NCBI GenBank assembly: GCA_016180645.1
Contig: JACPAV010000020.1
Location: forward strand, 54,818-118,817
Source: Nitrospirota bacterium
GTDB taxonomy: Bacteria; JACPQY01
Direction of reading: 5' to 3'
Length of the DNA: 64,000 bases
The notes under the pieces were generated by a model that was not told the origin of the DNA, made no database searches, and was given only the letters and a program-made list of their open reading frames with translations. The translations under genes were made by a program, and so were the position numbers. The stretch's first letter is position 1. Every line of letters begins with the position of its first letter. Below are positions 48,419 through 56,697 of this stretch, piece by piece.

Positions 48419-49146
48419 TGGCACGAGCACTGGCCGTCCCGCGCGGTTGCGGGAGCCGAAAAGGGGGCGGCATTTACCTGGAAACGGGAATGAGCCCCTA
48501 CGGGACCCCCATCGAGGAACTCCTGATTGACCCACCGCTCAGCGAGAAAGACGGAGGGTCCCCCAATTGGTTCAGACCCCACCGGTCCCCCATCCTGTTC
48601 GAAAAGGACGGCGCCTGGCATGTCCTCATCTGGGTGGGAAAAGAGTTCTACGAGAGCGTCTGGGATTTCATTGAGGAGGTGCGAGTCGCCGGCGTCTCAC
48701 GCCGGGTACCGGAGCATCTCGATTTCTCCAAACTGACGGCGAAGTCGCGAATGTTCTTCGTCCACCCGACGGCTTGGACGAGGGCGGAGACCGAGTCGGA
48801 CCCGCTCTGCTTCTGTCCCAAGAAACTCCACTTCACCCTTCGACAGGAGCCCTCCTGTATCGGGGGATCGCTCTATCTGACGCCCCCCACGCTCGTGGAG
48901 AACAAGACCAAGTGGAGAGGTCTCCCGTGCGGCCACCGGTACAAGGTCTGCGGCCTGGCGCCCGGTGACGACCTGCCGGGTCTTGTCGAATTGATCGCCA
49001 AGATGCAGGTCGGACCGGGCATGTTCCTCCAGACTGCGATCACGGGGATCGCGCTCGTGCGCAAACACGACGGCTCGTTCGATCCGAAGGTCGCGGAACA
49101 TGTCCGCAAGGCGGAGCAGATCGAGGTGTTTGAAACGGACGCGTAG
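48418..49146 (+). CDS. Hypothetical protein with RGCGxRKGGGIYLE start
   Basis: 242 residues from the ATG at 48418. The N-terminal RGCGSRKGGGIYLETGMSPY, then PIEELLIDPPL, recalls a conserved but uncharacterised phage/plasmid family. Several Cys (DPLCFCPKKLHF; GLPCGHRYKVCG) could bind metal. Coupled to parB by the ATG overlap. Confidence 0.55.
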   Translation: MARALAVPRGCGSRKGGGIYLETGMSPYGTPIEELLIDPPLSEKDGGSPNWFRPHRSPILFEKDGAWHVLIWVGKEFYESVWDFIEEVRVAGVSRRVPEHLDFSKLTAKSRMFFVHPTAWTRAETESDPLCFCPKKLHFTLRQEPSCIGGSLYLTPPTLVENKTKWRGLPCGHRYKVCGLAPGDDLPGLVELIAKMQVGPGMFLQTAITGIALVRKHDGSFDPKVAEHVRKAEQIEVFETDA

Positions 49147-49195
49147 AGGCGAGCGGCCGTAGCCCGGGCGGCTGGAGCCGAACGAGAGGGACACG

Positions 49196-50161
49196 ATGGG
49201 AAGGACAACGAAGGCTTGGGTCTGGACGAAGGAAATGGATGCCTTGCTGAGAGAAGCCTACCGTGTGCGTCGAAGAGGGATAACCGCCAGGCTCGAAAGA
49301 GACCTCCACGTCTCAAGGCACTCCATCGGGAAACGGGCACGGCACCTGGGGCTGACGCGACCGGCCGAAGCGGCGTGGACCCCAGCGGAAACAAGGATCA
49401 TCGAAGAGCTGGGATACCTGAGCGTCTGGCCCCTGCAGAGAAGGCTCTTCAAGGAAACGGGCGTACTCCGATCGCTGGGCGCGATCGCCATGAAACGCAA
49501 GAGGATGAGGCTCCGAGGGGAATTCGGGGGATACACGTGGAGTCAGACCGCCGAAGGGCTGGGCGTAAGCCCCCATAAGGTCGCTCGCTGGTGCGAGGAA
49601 GGAAAACTGCGTTCCATCGTGAGGAACCCGGAGGCAAGCCATACGAGCGATGAGCGTCACTGGATCGAAGAGCGGGACCTGCGGTCCTTCATCATCGAGC
49701 ATCCCGAAGAGCTAAGACTCGGTACCGTTGACGCACCCTGGTTCATCTCGATCCTGACCAAGGATGGCGGTGCGACGGCAGGCCAGGTACGCCGGACCGA
49801 ACCCACGCGCAAGGATTTCACAGCGCAGACCACCGTCGTGCCGGCCCTGGCAGCGGAGCGGGCGGTCGCCGCCCTCGCAAGCCAGATTACGGAGACCTTG
49901 AAGGGGCGCGTGCCGGTCTATGTGTGGGCAAACATCACGGAAGAGATTCTCACGAGCGGAACGCTTCCGGCCGCTCGCCGGCGGCGGGTCATGGAGGACG
50001 ATACAAGCGAGGAAGCGGCATGGGTACGGGCGCTGGAAGCGCTGCACCGACTACGGGAGCCGCTCTCCAAGCTCGGGGCGCAGCGGCTCCAGAAGGTCCT
50101 CTCCCTCGTTCGACTCACCCTGGGGGGCGTCCAGCCGGAGTCGCTTCTCGAAGCGGCCTAG
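49196..50161 (+). CDS. DNA-binding protein with Myb/SANT-like and MerR-like HTH regions
   Basis: 321 residues. WTKEMDALLREAYRVRRRG and WTPAETRIIEELGYLSVWPL resemble two SANT/Myb-like helical repeats; YTWSQTAEGLGVSPHKVARW then CEEGKLRSI is an excisionase/MerR-type winged-helix motif. Likely a regulator or directionality factor of the element. The C-terminal half is helical and unrecognised. Confidence 0.65.
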   Translation: MGRTTKAWVWTKEMDALLREAYRVRRRGITARLERDLHVSRHSIGKRARHLGLTRPAEAAWTPAETRIIEELGYLSVWPLQRRLFKETGVLRSLGAIAMKRKRMRLRGEFGGYTWSQTAEGLGVSPHKVARWCEEGKLRSIVRNPEASHTSDERHWIEERDLRSFIIEHPEELRLGTVDAPWFISILTKDGGATAGQVRRTEPTRKDFTAQTTVVPALAAERAVAALASQITETLKGRVPVYVWANITEEILTSGTLPAARRRRVMEDDTSEEAAWVRALEALHRLREPLSKLGAQRLQKVLSLVRLTLGGVQPESLLEAA

Positions 50162-50281
50162 CAACACAGCCCAAGCAGCACCCACTGTTCCGCATCGCCG
50201 AGGACCGCAAGCCACCCACCCATTCGGGAGCAATGGGGACGTCGCGGCCGTGCCACAGACCATTCAAGAGGAAAACCCCAC

Positions 50282-50536
50282 ATGAAAAGAGAGAACGATC
50301 CCCTTCAAAACCTCGTCAGCGGCGCCCTCCGCGGAGAACCGGCCGCCGAGAGATATTTTCGGGAGCTGGGCGAGAAGGTCGCCCGCACCATTATGGGACC
50401 CGCAACGCGAGGGGTGCTGGGGACCCTCCAGCAGGACCTCGGAAACGAAGGACCCGCCGCAAACGATCTCTTATTCCGGGCCGCCGCAACGTTCGGCCTT
50501 ATCGAGGGCGGACGGATCCTGAGCGGGCAGCAGTAG
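50282..50536 (+). CDS. Small helical protein
   Basis: 84 residues (NDPLQNLVSGALRGEPAAER; LGEKVARTIMGPATRGVLG). No family recognised. The next gene starts 15 bp later. Confidence 0.5.
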   Translation: MKRENDPLQNLVSGALRGEPAAERYFRELGEKVARTIMGPATRGVLGTLQQDLGNEGPAANDLLFRAAATFGLIEGGRILSGQQ

Positions 50537-50551
50537 GACCGGAGGCCCAAG

Positions 50552-51301
50552 TTGAAGAACCTTACTGCCTCGGAGAGCACGGGGACGGAGCCCCACCCGG
50601 AGAAACAAGAGACTCGATCATTCCTAAGAATCGGCGGGGCGCACGTTTACGTGGCGGATATTCTCACCCAGCCGGCAGGCAACATACATACACTCGTGCT
50701 CGCGCGGTTCTACGGGGCACGCGAGGCCGTCAAGGCCGTGGCTTCCGGGCTATGGCTTCGAAAAGAGGTCTTCTTTTGTCGCGACGAGAATGCGGACGGG
50801 AAAGTCCTCGAGCAACTGGAGCAAGACCACTACATATCGACCGAGGAGGGCATCGCGAGGCTCCGGCTTGAACTTGACCTAAAGTACGAGCGAAGCCACT
50901 CCACCGTCCGGACGGGCGTCAGCATGATGACCCTCCTTCACCCTCAGGCGTGCGGACAGATTGCCGAAGAAAGGAGCTTCTACGTCATCGTTCCAAGAGG
51001 GGAGGACCCTCTGGGAGCCTTCGTTCGCGCCGCCAACCGGGCCGTCACCATACCCATTCCGAGTCACCTCGCCGGGCCCCTCTGGAAACGGATGCAGACA
51101 CAGAGAGACATCATCCCGCTACATGGGAGAGGACAGTTCGAAGGGTTCAGCGTCCGCACCACTCCCAGGATCAAGGAGGACGTCACGCGGATCGTCCGAG
51201 CGCAGGCGAAGGTCGTGAATATCGAAGACGCGCGACACGCCTCGAAAACTCCACCCCGAGCAAAGGGCCGCGGGGAGAGACCGATTCGCCAAGCGGCGTA
51301 A
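50552..51301 (+). CDS. Hypothetical protein
   Basis: 249 residues from a TTG at 50552 (SD GGAGG). Alpha/beta content (AHVYVADILTQPAGNIHTLV; ERSFYVIVPRGEDPLGAF) and a basic Pro-rich tail. No family recognised. It precedes the methyltransferase-helicase pair. Confidence 0.6.
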   Translation: MKNLTASESTGTEPHPEKQETRSFLRIGGAHVYVADILTQPAGNIHTLVLARFYGAREAVKAVASGLWLRKEVFFCRDENADGKVLEQLEQDHYISTEEGIARLRLELDLKYERSHSTVRTGVSMMTLLHPQACGQIAEERSFYVIVPRGEDPLGAFVRAANRAVTIPIPSHLAGPLWKRMQTQRDIIPLHGRGQFEGFSVRTTPRIKEDVTRIVRAQAKVVNIEDARHASKTPPRAKGRGERPIRQAA

Positions 51302-51336
51302 AACGCCGGCGGCCCTAGAACGAAAGGAGCAATCCC

Positions 51337-52338
51337 ATCCACGGAGAAGGACAGATTCGGCTCGGATTTTATCCCGCGCCCCCCAAAGTCGTGGAGGCGT
51401 TGCGGACAGCGGTCCACAATCCCGGGACCACGTTCGCAGCCCTGGATCCGTGCGCGGGAGAAGGAGCAGCGCTCGCAGGTCTGACCGGCGGAACCCGGGC
51501 CATCACGTACGGAATCGAACTTGATCAGGTGCGGGCGCGGCGCGCCGGCGAGAAGCTCCAGCACGTGCTCCACACGAGCCTGTTCGACACCTTCATCGAA
51601 CCCGGCAGCATCTCGCTCCTTCTTCTCAACCCGCCCTACGACGATGCCGGAGGCCGCCGGCTCGAGGAGCGATTCCTGCGACGGGCGTGGCCGGCACTGA
51701 AGCCAGAGGGGGTTCTCGTTTTCATTGTGCCGGAGATTCTCCTCAGAGACTACCAAGTACGCGTTGTTCTTGGATGCCGGTTCCACTCCATCAAGGCCTA
51801 CCGTTTTCCCGAGGGAGAGTACGAACGATTCCGGCAAATATTCGTCATCGGCAAGCTGAGGGCCGACCCGGATTGGCACAGGCGTGAGCACGACATCCCG
51901 ACCGAGCCCTTCGAGAGCTTGGGCAAACATCTTCGGGTTTCCGGACCCTGGAGCATTCCGTACGGAAAAGCGCTCTCAACCTTCACCTGCACGGAGGTCA
52001 GCGAAGATGACGTAAGGGCCGAGCTCGAAACGGGCACTTCGGCCCGGTGGCTCGCCGACAAACTGCGGGGAACCTTCGCGCAGATGGAACGACCCCTCAT
52101 GCCCCTCAAGAAAGGCCACATTGTGCAGCTCCTCCTGGGCGGATTTCTGGACAACACGGTGATCGAGCTTCCCGGAGAGAAAGGTCCCAGGCGGGTGGCC
52201 GTCAAGGGATTTTCCCAAAAGCACACGCATACGTTCGAAGACGAGGAGAAGGGCAAGACGATCATCCGGGAATACATGCAATGCGGAGTCAATATCCTTG
52301 ACCTCGCCACGGGACAAATCGAGGAGATGAGATTTTGA
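51337..52338 (+). CDS. DUF6094-type SAM-dependent methyltransferase, ATC start candidate
   Basis: 333 residues from ATC 51337, or 315 from GTG 51391. LDPCAGEGAALAGLT is the SAM-binding motif I; LLLNPPYDDAGG is the NPPY motif of N6-adenine/N4-cytosine DNA or RNA methylation. The upstream extension RLGFYPAPPKVVEAL is the conserved entry segment of this family, so the GTG start would be too late. SD AAAGGAG is 7 nt from the ATC. It overlaps the helicase gene (TTGA), suggesting a functional pair. Confidence 0.82.
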   Translation: MHGEGQIRLGFYPAPPKVVEALRTAVHNPGTTFAALDPCAGEGAALAGLTGGTRAITYGIELDQVRARRAGEKLQHVLHTSLFDTFIEPGSISLLLLNPPYDDAGGRRLEERFLRRAWPALKPEGVLVFIVPEILLRDYQVRVVLGCRFHSIKAYRFPEGEYERFRQIFVIGKLRADPDWHRREHDIPTEPFESLGKHLRVSGPWSIPYGKALSTFTCTEVSEDDVRAELETGTSARWLADKLRGTFAQMERPLMPLKKGHIVQLLLGGFLDNTVIELPGEKGPRRVAVKGFSQKHTHTFEDEEKGKTIIREYMQCGVNILDLATGQIEEMRF

Positions 52339-54698
52339 GCGCTGCCGTTGAAACCATCGGACAGGAAGGCCCATGGCCGGGACACACGCCCACGGGAGAA
52401 CCCAGCGCCGGAGAGGACGGTCCGGTCGAGGTAAGCGGAAGTTCCGCCCTCCGGTTTATTGAAGAGCACGGAGACCTTCTCCTTAACCGTGTTGTAGACG
52501 CCTACCCCCCACTGTACGGGGGCACGGTACCGCCCGCCGTGGCAAACCACGTGGCCGGGCTGAAACGAACGCCTTTCCCCGCGCAGCAGCACGCGATCGC
52601 GGCGCTGTGGACGAGGCTTGGGGAGGCCCACGGGGTCGACGCGCCTTTTGTCGGCGAGATGGGCGTGGGGAAAACCTTGTGTGCACTCGCCCAGGCCCAC
52701 ATCCTAATCCAGGAGCAGTTCGGCGGCCTGGGGCGGATTCTCGTCTTATGCCCATCCCACCTGCTCAGGAAATGGCAGAAGGAGGCGCAGGACACGATCC
52801 CCGCGTGCGAGACCTACATCCTTCGAACGCTCTCCGACATCGACCATGTGTTTCAAGGGAAACTGAACGGTACCCAGGTCCTTCTGTTATCCAAGGAGAC
52901 GGCCAAGTTGGGGATGCCACGGCATGCAACTTTCTGGCAAAGTCGATCCAAGAGGAACGGCGTCTTCTTCTGTCCCCACTGCGGAGCCGGTGAAATCACC
53001 TACCAGGACCCGAACCGCCCGCACACCGAGGACCGGGAGACCCATCCGCCCAATCCGGACTCGAAGAAATTCCCCTACTGCGCCGAGTGCGACGCACCCC
53101 TCTGGACCTGGACACGCCTGCCCGGGGGGAGGGCCCGGTACCCGCTGGCCGAATACATCGCACGGCGCCGGTACGGGATTCAAGTTTTCATTCCCGACGA
53201 AGTGCACCAGTTCAAGGGAGGCAACACGGCCCAAGGCGCGGCATTCTACCGGCTCTCGCGACAAGCGAAAAAGATGATCCTTGCGACAGGAACGATCGTC
53301 AACGGATACAGTTCCAGCCTCTTTTACCTGCTGTACCGAATCTCACCGGAGGTACGAAGGGAGTTCGGGTTCAATGAGGTCCAGCGATGGATCGAGCTGT
53401 ACGGTTGCACGGAGAAGATCATCCACCACGAGGAGGGAGACGCGGGCATCGTGACACGCAAGCACGCGGTGCGCGAGACCGTGCGGGAGAGGCCCGGCAT
53501 ATCGCCGCTCGTCTTCAGGTATCTGCTGAATCGGACCGTGTTTCTCTCGCTTCGGGACGTCCACGAGGCCCTTCCCGACTTCGAGGAACTCCCCGTCGCC
53601 GTACCGATGAGCGACTCCCAGAAGAAGCTCTACGAGGAGATCGAAACGGGCTTCAGGTACCTCCAAGGCCTCGACCGGGACCCAAAAAGCATGGGGCTCT
53701 TCCTGCAGGTACTTCTCTCCTGGCCCGACAACCCGTGGAAGTCGGAAGCCATCGTCAACCGGGAGATGAAAGAGGTCTATCATGTACCCGCCCTTGAAGG
53801 GACAAGCGAAAGCCGGGAGCTCCTTCCCAAAGAGGAAAAGCTTCTCGATGTAATCCGTACGGAAGCCCGCCAGCGGAGGAAAGTGTTTCTGTTTGCAACC
53901 TTCACGGGAGTACGAGACGTCCAGCCGCGGCTTGCGGAGGTCCTCACGCGAGCGGGTCTGCGCGTGACTACCCTACGGTCCGACACCGTGAAGGCGGAGG
54001 ATCGAATGGAATGGATCGAGCAGGCGTCGAAGTCGAGCGACGTGATCATTGCGAATCCCCGTCTTGTGGAAGTCGGTCTCGACCTGATCGACTTTCCAAC
54101 GCTGATCTACTACCAGTCCGAGTACAACCTGTACACCTTGAGACAATCCAGCCGCCGCTCCTGGAGGATCGGGCAGACCCGGCCCGTCAAAGTCTATTAC
54201 TTCTACTACACGAGGACCGCGCAGGAGAAAGCGACGGCTCTGAGCGGCAAGAAGCTCGCTGCCGCGCTGATGATCGACGGCGAGTCCATTCCGGAGCAGG
54301 GGCTGGCGGCCGGCGAAGGATCAAGCATCCTGTCGGAGCTCTCGGACGCGCTCATGAGAAATACGCAGCTCCCGGATATCCGCGAGATATTCGCGAAGTC
54401 CCGTGTCCAGGGAGGACTGAGCGCGCCCCGCACCAATCCCAGCGAATACCTTTCCCAAGCGGACAGTGGGAAGGCGATGCCGCCTGGTCGGCTGCACACC
54501 TCGCCCGAGAATGGATGGTCGCAAGGATTGGTGCGGGGCGCGTCGGCGGCCCTGCCTGCCGCGACGGCGCAGGCAGGGAACTCGGCCGAGACGGGAACCA
54601 AGGGCGCAGAGCAAAGCGCCATCAACCATGTCGGGACGGAAGAAGTACAGCCTCCCACACCCAAGGCCAATAAGCGGGGGCAGTTCCTGCTCTTCTGA
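52335..54698 (+). CDS. SNF2-type helicase/ATPase with zinc insert
   Basis: 787 residues from a TTG at 52335. Walker A GEMGVGKTLCALAQ at about 108; motif II PDEVHQF at about 287; between them a zinc-ribbon insert (CPHCGAG ... CAECDAPLW). C-terminal helicase lobe: FATFTGVRDVQPRLAEVLTR, NPRLVEVGLDL, SSRRSWRIGQTRPVKVYYF (motif VI with the RIGQ typical of SNF2). MITE-like element F2 is read in frame at about residues 698-736. The last residues GQFLLF resemble a clamp-binding peptide. Probable DNA translocase in replication or repair of the element. Confidence 0.9.
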   Translation: MSAAVETIGQEGPWPGHTPTGEPSAGEDGPVEVSGSSALRFIEEHGDLLLNRVVDAYPPLYGGTVPPAVANHVAGLKRTPFPAQQHAIAALWTRLGEAHGVDAPFVGEMGVGKTLCALAQAHILIQEQFGGLGRILVLCPSHLLRKWQKEAQDTIPACETYILRTLSDIDHVFQGKLNGTQVLLLSKETAKLGMPRHATFWQSRSKRNGVFFCPHCGAGEITYQDPNRPHTEDRETHPPNPDSKKFPYCAECDAPLWTWTRLPGGRARYPLAEYIARRRYGIQVFIPDEVHQFKGGNTAQGAAFYRLSRQAKKMILATGTIVNGYSSSLFYLLYRISPEVRREFGFNEVQRWIELYGCTEKIIHHEEGDAGIVTRKHAVRETVRERPGISPLVFRYLLNRTVFLSLRDVHEALPDFEELPVAVPMSDSQKKLYEEIETGFRYLQGLDRDPKSMGLFLQVLLSWPDNPWKSEAIVNREMKEVYHVPALEGTSESRELLPKEEKLLDVIRTEARQRRKVFLFATFTGVRDVQPRLAEVLTRAGLRVTTLRSDTVKAEDRMEWIEQASKSSDVIIANPRLVEVGLDLIDFPTLIYYQSEYNLYTLRQSSRRSWRIGQTRPVKVYYFYYTRTAQEKATALSGKKLAAALMIDGESIPEQGLAAGEGSSILSELSDALMRNTQLPDIREIFAKSRVQGGLSAPRTNPSEYLSQADSGKAMPPGRLHTSPENGWSQGLVRGASAALPAATAQAGNSAETGTKGAEQSAINHVGTEEVQPPTPKANKRGQFLLF
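54427..54545. mobile_element. MITE-like element F, copy 2
   Basis: GCGCCCCGCACCAATCC at the left and GGATTGGTGCGGGGCGCG at the right; the interior is the reverse complement of 16690-16850 without its 35-bp extra palindrome. It is fully open in the helicase frame. Confidence 0.85.
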
Positions 54699-54726
54699 AC
54701 ACCCCCATCGAAAGGAGACCCAACCC

Positions 54727-55875
54727 ATGCAGTTCGAAATCACACCCACAAGCTTCCTTACGGCCTCGGCGTTTGTCGCGGGGCTGTGCAAAGGCAGAAC
54801 GTCCAGCATGCCCGTCCTGAAGAACATGCTCATTCAATCAGCGGGGCCCGACCGGCTCGAAATAGCGGCCACGAACATCGAAACATTCGCCAAGGTGAGC
54901 GCCCCGGCCACCGTGGGCGCCGAGGGCAGCCTATGCGTCCCCGGAGACCTCATCATCGACATGATGCGGGAAGGAAAGCAGCTCAAAAGCCTCACGATGA
55001 AGGCACTCGAGAAGGGCCATGCCCGCGTGCATCTGGGCGACGCGGAGTATCAGATCGTGGGAATCGACCCGAACGACTACCCCAAGATGGAGGCGGCCCT
55101 CGGGGATACTCCCACGGCAAAGGCCGCGCTCCAGGGAGAAGCCCTCACCACACTCCTCAAGCGGATCTTACATTCAGCGCCACAAGACGCGTGCAACTCA
55201 GGGAGAGGCATCCTCCTCGAGTTCGAGAAAGGGCACATACGCGCCACGACAACCGACGGGCACAGACTTGCATCCGCGACGGCTGAAGCCGTGGTGGAGA
55301 TCCAGCCCGGACCGGAGGGAGCACAGAACATCATCCTTTCGACGGAGTCGGCGCGCAAACTTGCCGAACTGGGGGGAGCGACAATCGGCTGGGTGGAGAT
55401 CGTGGTCGGGAAAACAGCTCTCAAGGCCACCGCGGAGGGAAAAGACGGACTCAAGGTTACCGTTGGGACGAGGCTCATCGAGGGAACCTTTCCAAAATGG
55501 AGAGACGTCGTGCGCAAGACACATACGACGACGGTAACCGTCGAAAGGAACCATCTCAAATCGGGCCTTGAGCGGGCCTCGATTCTGGCCGGGCCCCTCA
55601 CCCAGGGGGCGCGGATGGAGTTCACTGAGAAGGGGTTGGAAGTCACGCTCAAGAACCCCGACGCCGGCGAGATGAGGGAATCCCTGGCCGCCTGGCAGAC
55701 GGGGCCGGACACCGCGATTACGGCAAACGTGGCCTATTTGCTCGACGCACTCGGCGGAGTGACGAATGATCAGGTGCAAATCGCGCTCGCCGGACCGGAG
55801 GGCGCTGTGGACATCCGGAATGCCGGCGACACGCAAGTCGGTTACGTCGCGCTCGTGATGCCGATGAGACAGTAG
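54727..55875 (+). CDS. dnaN: DNA polymerase III beta subunit (sliding clamp)
   Basis: 382 residues, full family length; SD AAAGGAGA. SMPVLKNMLIQSAGPDRLEI in domain 1, TTTDGHRLASATAEAV in domain 2 and the C-terminal GYVALVMPMRQ are DnaN hallmarks. An element-encoded clamp implies its own replication; proteins here with terminal QPSLF, QFLLF or QLTLW may dock to it. A second, shorter clamp-like protein is at 33677. Confidence 0.93.
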   Translation: MQFEITPTSFLTASAFVAGLCKGRTSSMPVLKNMLIQSAGPDRLEIAATNIETFAKVSAPATVGAEGSLCVPGDLIIDMMREGKQLKSLTMKALEKGHARVHLGDAEYQIVGIDPNDYPKMEAALGDTPTAKAALQGEALTTLLKRILHSAPQDACNSGRGILLEFEKGHIRATTTDGHRLASATAEAVVEIQPGPEGAQNIILSTESARKLAELGGATIGWVEIVVGKTALKATAEGKDGLKVTVGTRLIEGTFPKWRDVVRKTHTTTVTVERNHLKSGLERASILAGPLTQGARMEFTEKGLEVTLKNPDAGEMRESLAAWQTGPDTAITANVAYLLDALGGVTNDQVQIALAGPEGAVDIRNAGDTQVGYVALVMPMRQ

Positions 55876-55890
55876 GGAGGATACAAAGGA

Positions 55891-56697
55891 ATGGAGCAAG
55901 CAGCCAAGAACGAGGCAGCGAACAAACCGGCCACCCTTTCCCTTTGGGGCAGCGGGGACCCGGCAGCCGGGGCCGGCGCCGACCCGACAGTAGGCCCCCG
56001 TGCGGAAGGGGAGCGTGGGAAACCCCCGCTCGCTCTCAAACGCGGCGACATTTGGCCCGTGTTCACCGACCCTCAGCCCTGTTGCATCTGCAGCACGGGC
56101 GTAACACTCGAAGTCGAGAGGGCCTACGCATTGATCGACGGCAAGCCGGGATGGAAATACACCGCCAAAGGATGCTGCGGAAACTGCGGCGACAGCATTC
56201 GAAGAGATCTCCCCGAGATGACGGACGCGGCATTCGAGCCCCCCTACTGGGCAGGGGTCTTTCACGCGTACATCCTGGAGGAGATCTGGACTCCGGGTAC
56301 ACCCACAGTTCGGCAAGACTGCATTCGTCGGTACCTCCGCCACGAGCTTGGGGCAGGCGGTGAGGAAGCGGCTTTCCAAGCGGACCTCAAACACCTCGTG
56401 CCGCGCGATATATGGCCCAAGGTGAGCGACTTCTTCAGGCGGGTCGACCGGCGATGGGTCGTCCAAGACCCGGTCGGCGCGGCCGAGGTCATGACGCGCG
56501 AAGGCCGGTGGTGTTTCCAGGTCGAAAACGGTACGCCGCAGGAGGAACTGGCCGCTATTCTTGCCGCGCGGAGGAACGCGACGCACAGGCCGCCCCCTCC
56601 GCTTCACTCCGGCGGCGACGAGTTGAATCGCCATACGGTCCTTGCGTCGACCGTAGAAACGGCAACTTCGGAGGAGAAGAAAGACGAAGCCGCCTAA
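55891..56697 (+). CDS. Zinc-binding hypothetical protein ending in repeat A
   Basis: 268 residues; SD GGGAGG. CCICSTGVTLEVERAY and KGCCGNCGDSIRR give a four-to-six-Cys zinc site at about residues 64-107. TLSLWGSG near residue 16 faintly resembles a clamp-binding peptide. The C-terminal ~35 residues include repeat A10. The start of the primase overlaps its last codons. Confidence 0.6.
   Translation: MEQAAKNEAANKPATLSLWGSGDPAAGAGADPTVGPRAEGERGKPPLALKRGDIWPVFTDPQPCCICSTGVTLEVERAYALIDGKPGWKYTAKGCCGNCGDSIRRDLPEMTDAAFEPPYWAGVFHAYILEEIWTPGTPTVRQDCIRRYLRHELGAGGEEAAFQADLKHLVPRDIWPKVSDFFRRVDRRWVVQDPVGAAEVMTREGRWCFQVENGTPQEELAAILAARRNATHRPPPPLHSGGDELNRHTVLASTVETATSEEKKDEAA
56586..56650. repeat. Repeat family A, copy 10
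   Basis: GCCGCCCCCTCCGCTTCACT, CCGGCGGCGACGAGTTGAAT and CGGTCCTTGCGTCG. Read as PPPPLHSGGDELNRH in the preceding gene, the same frame as copies 1 and 3. Confidence 0.75.
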
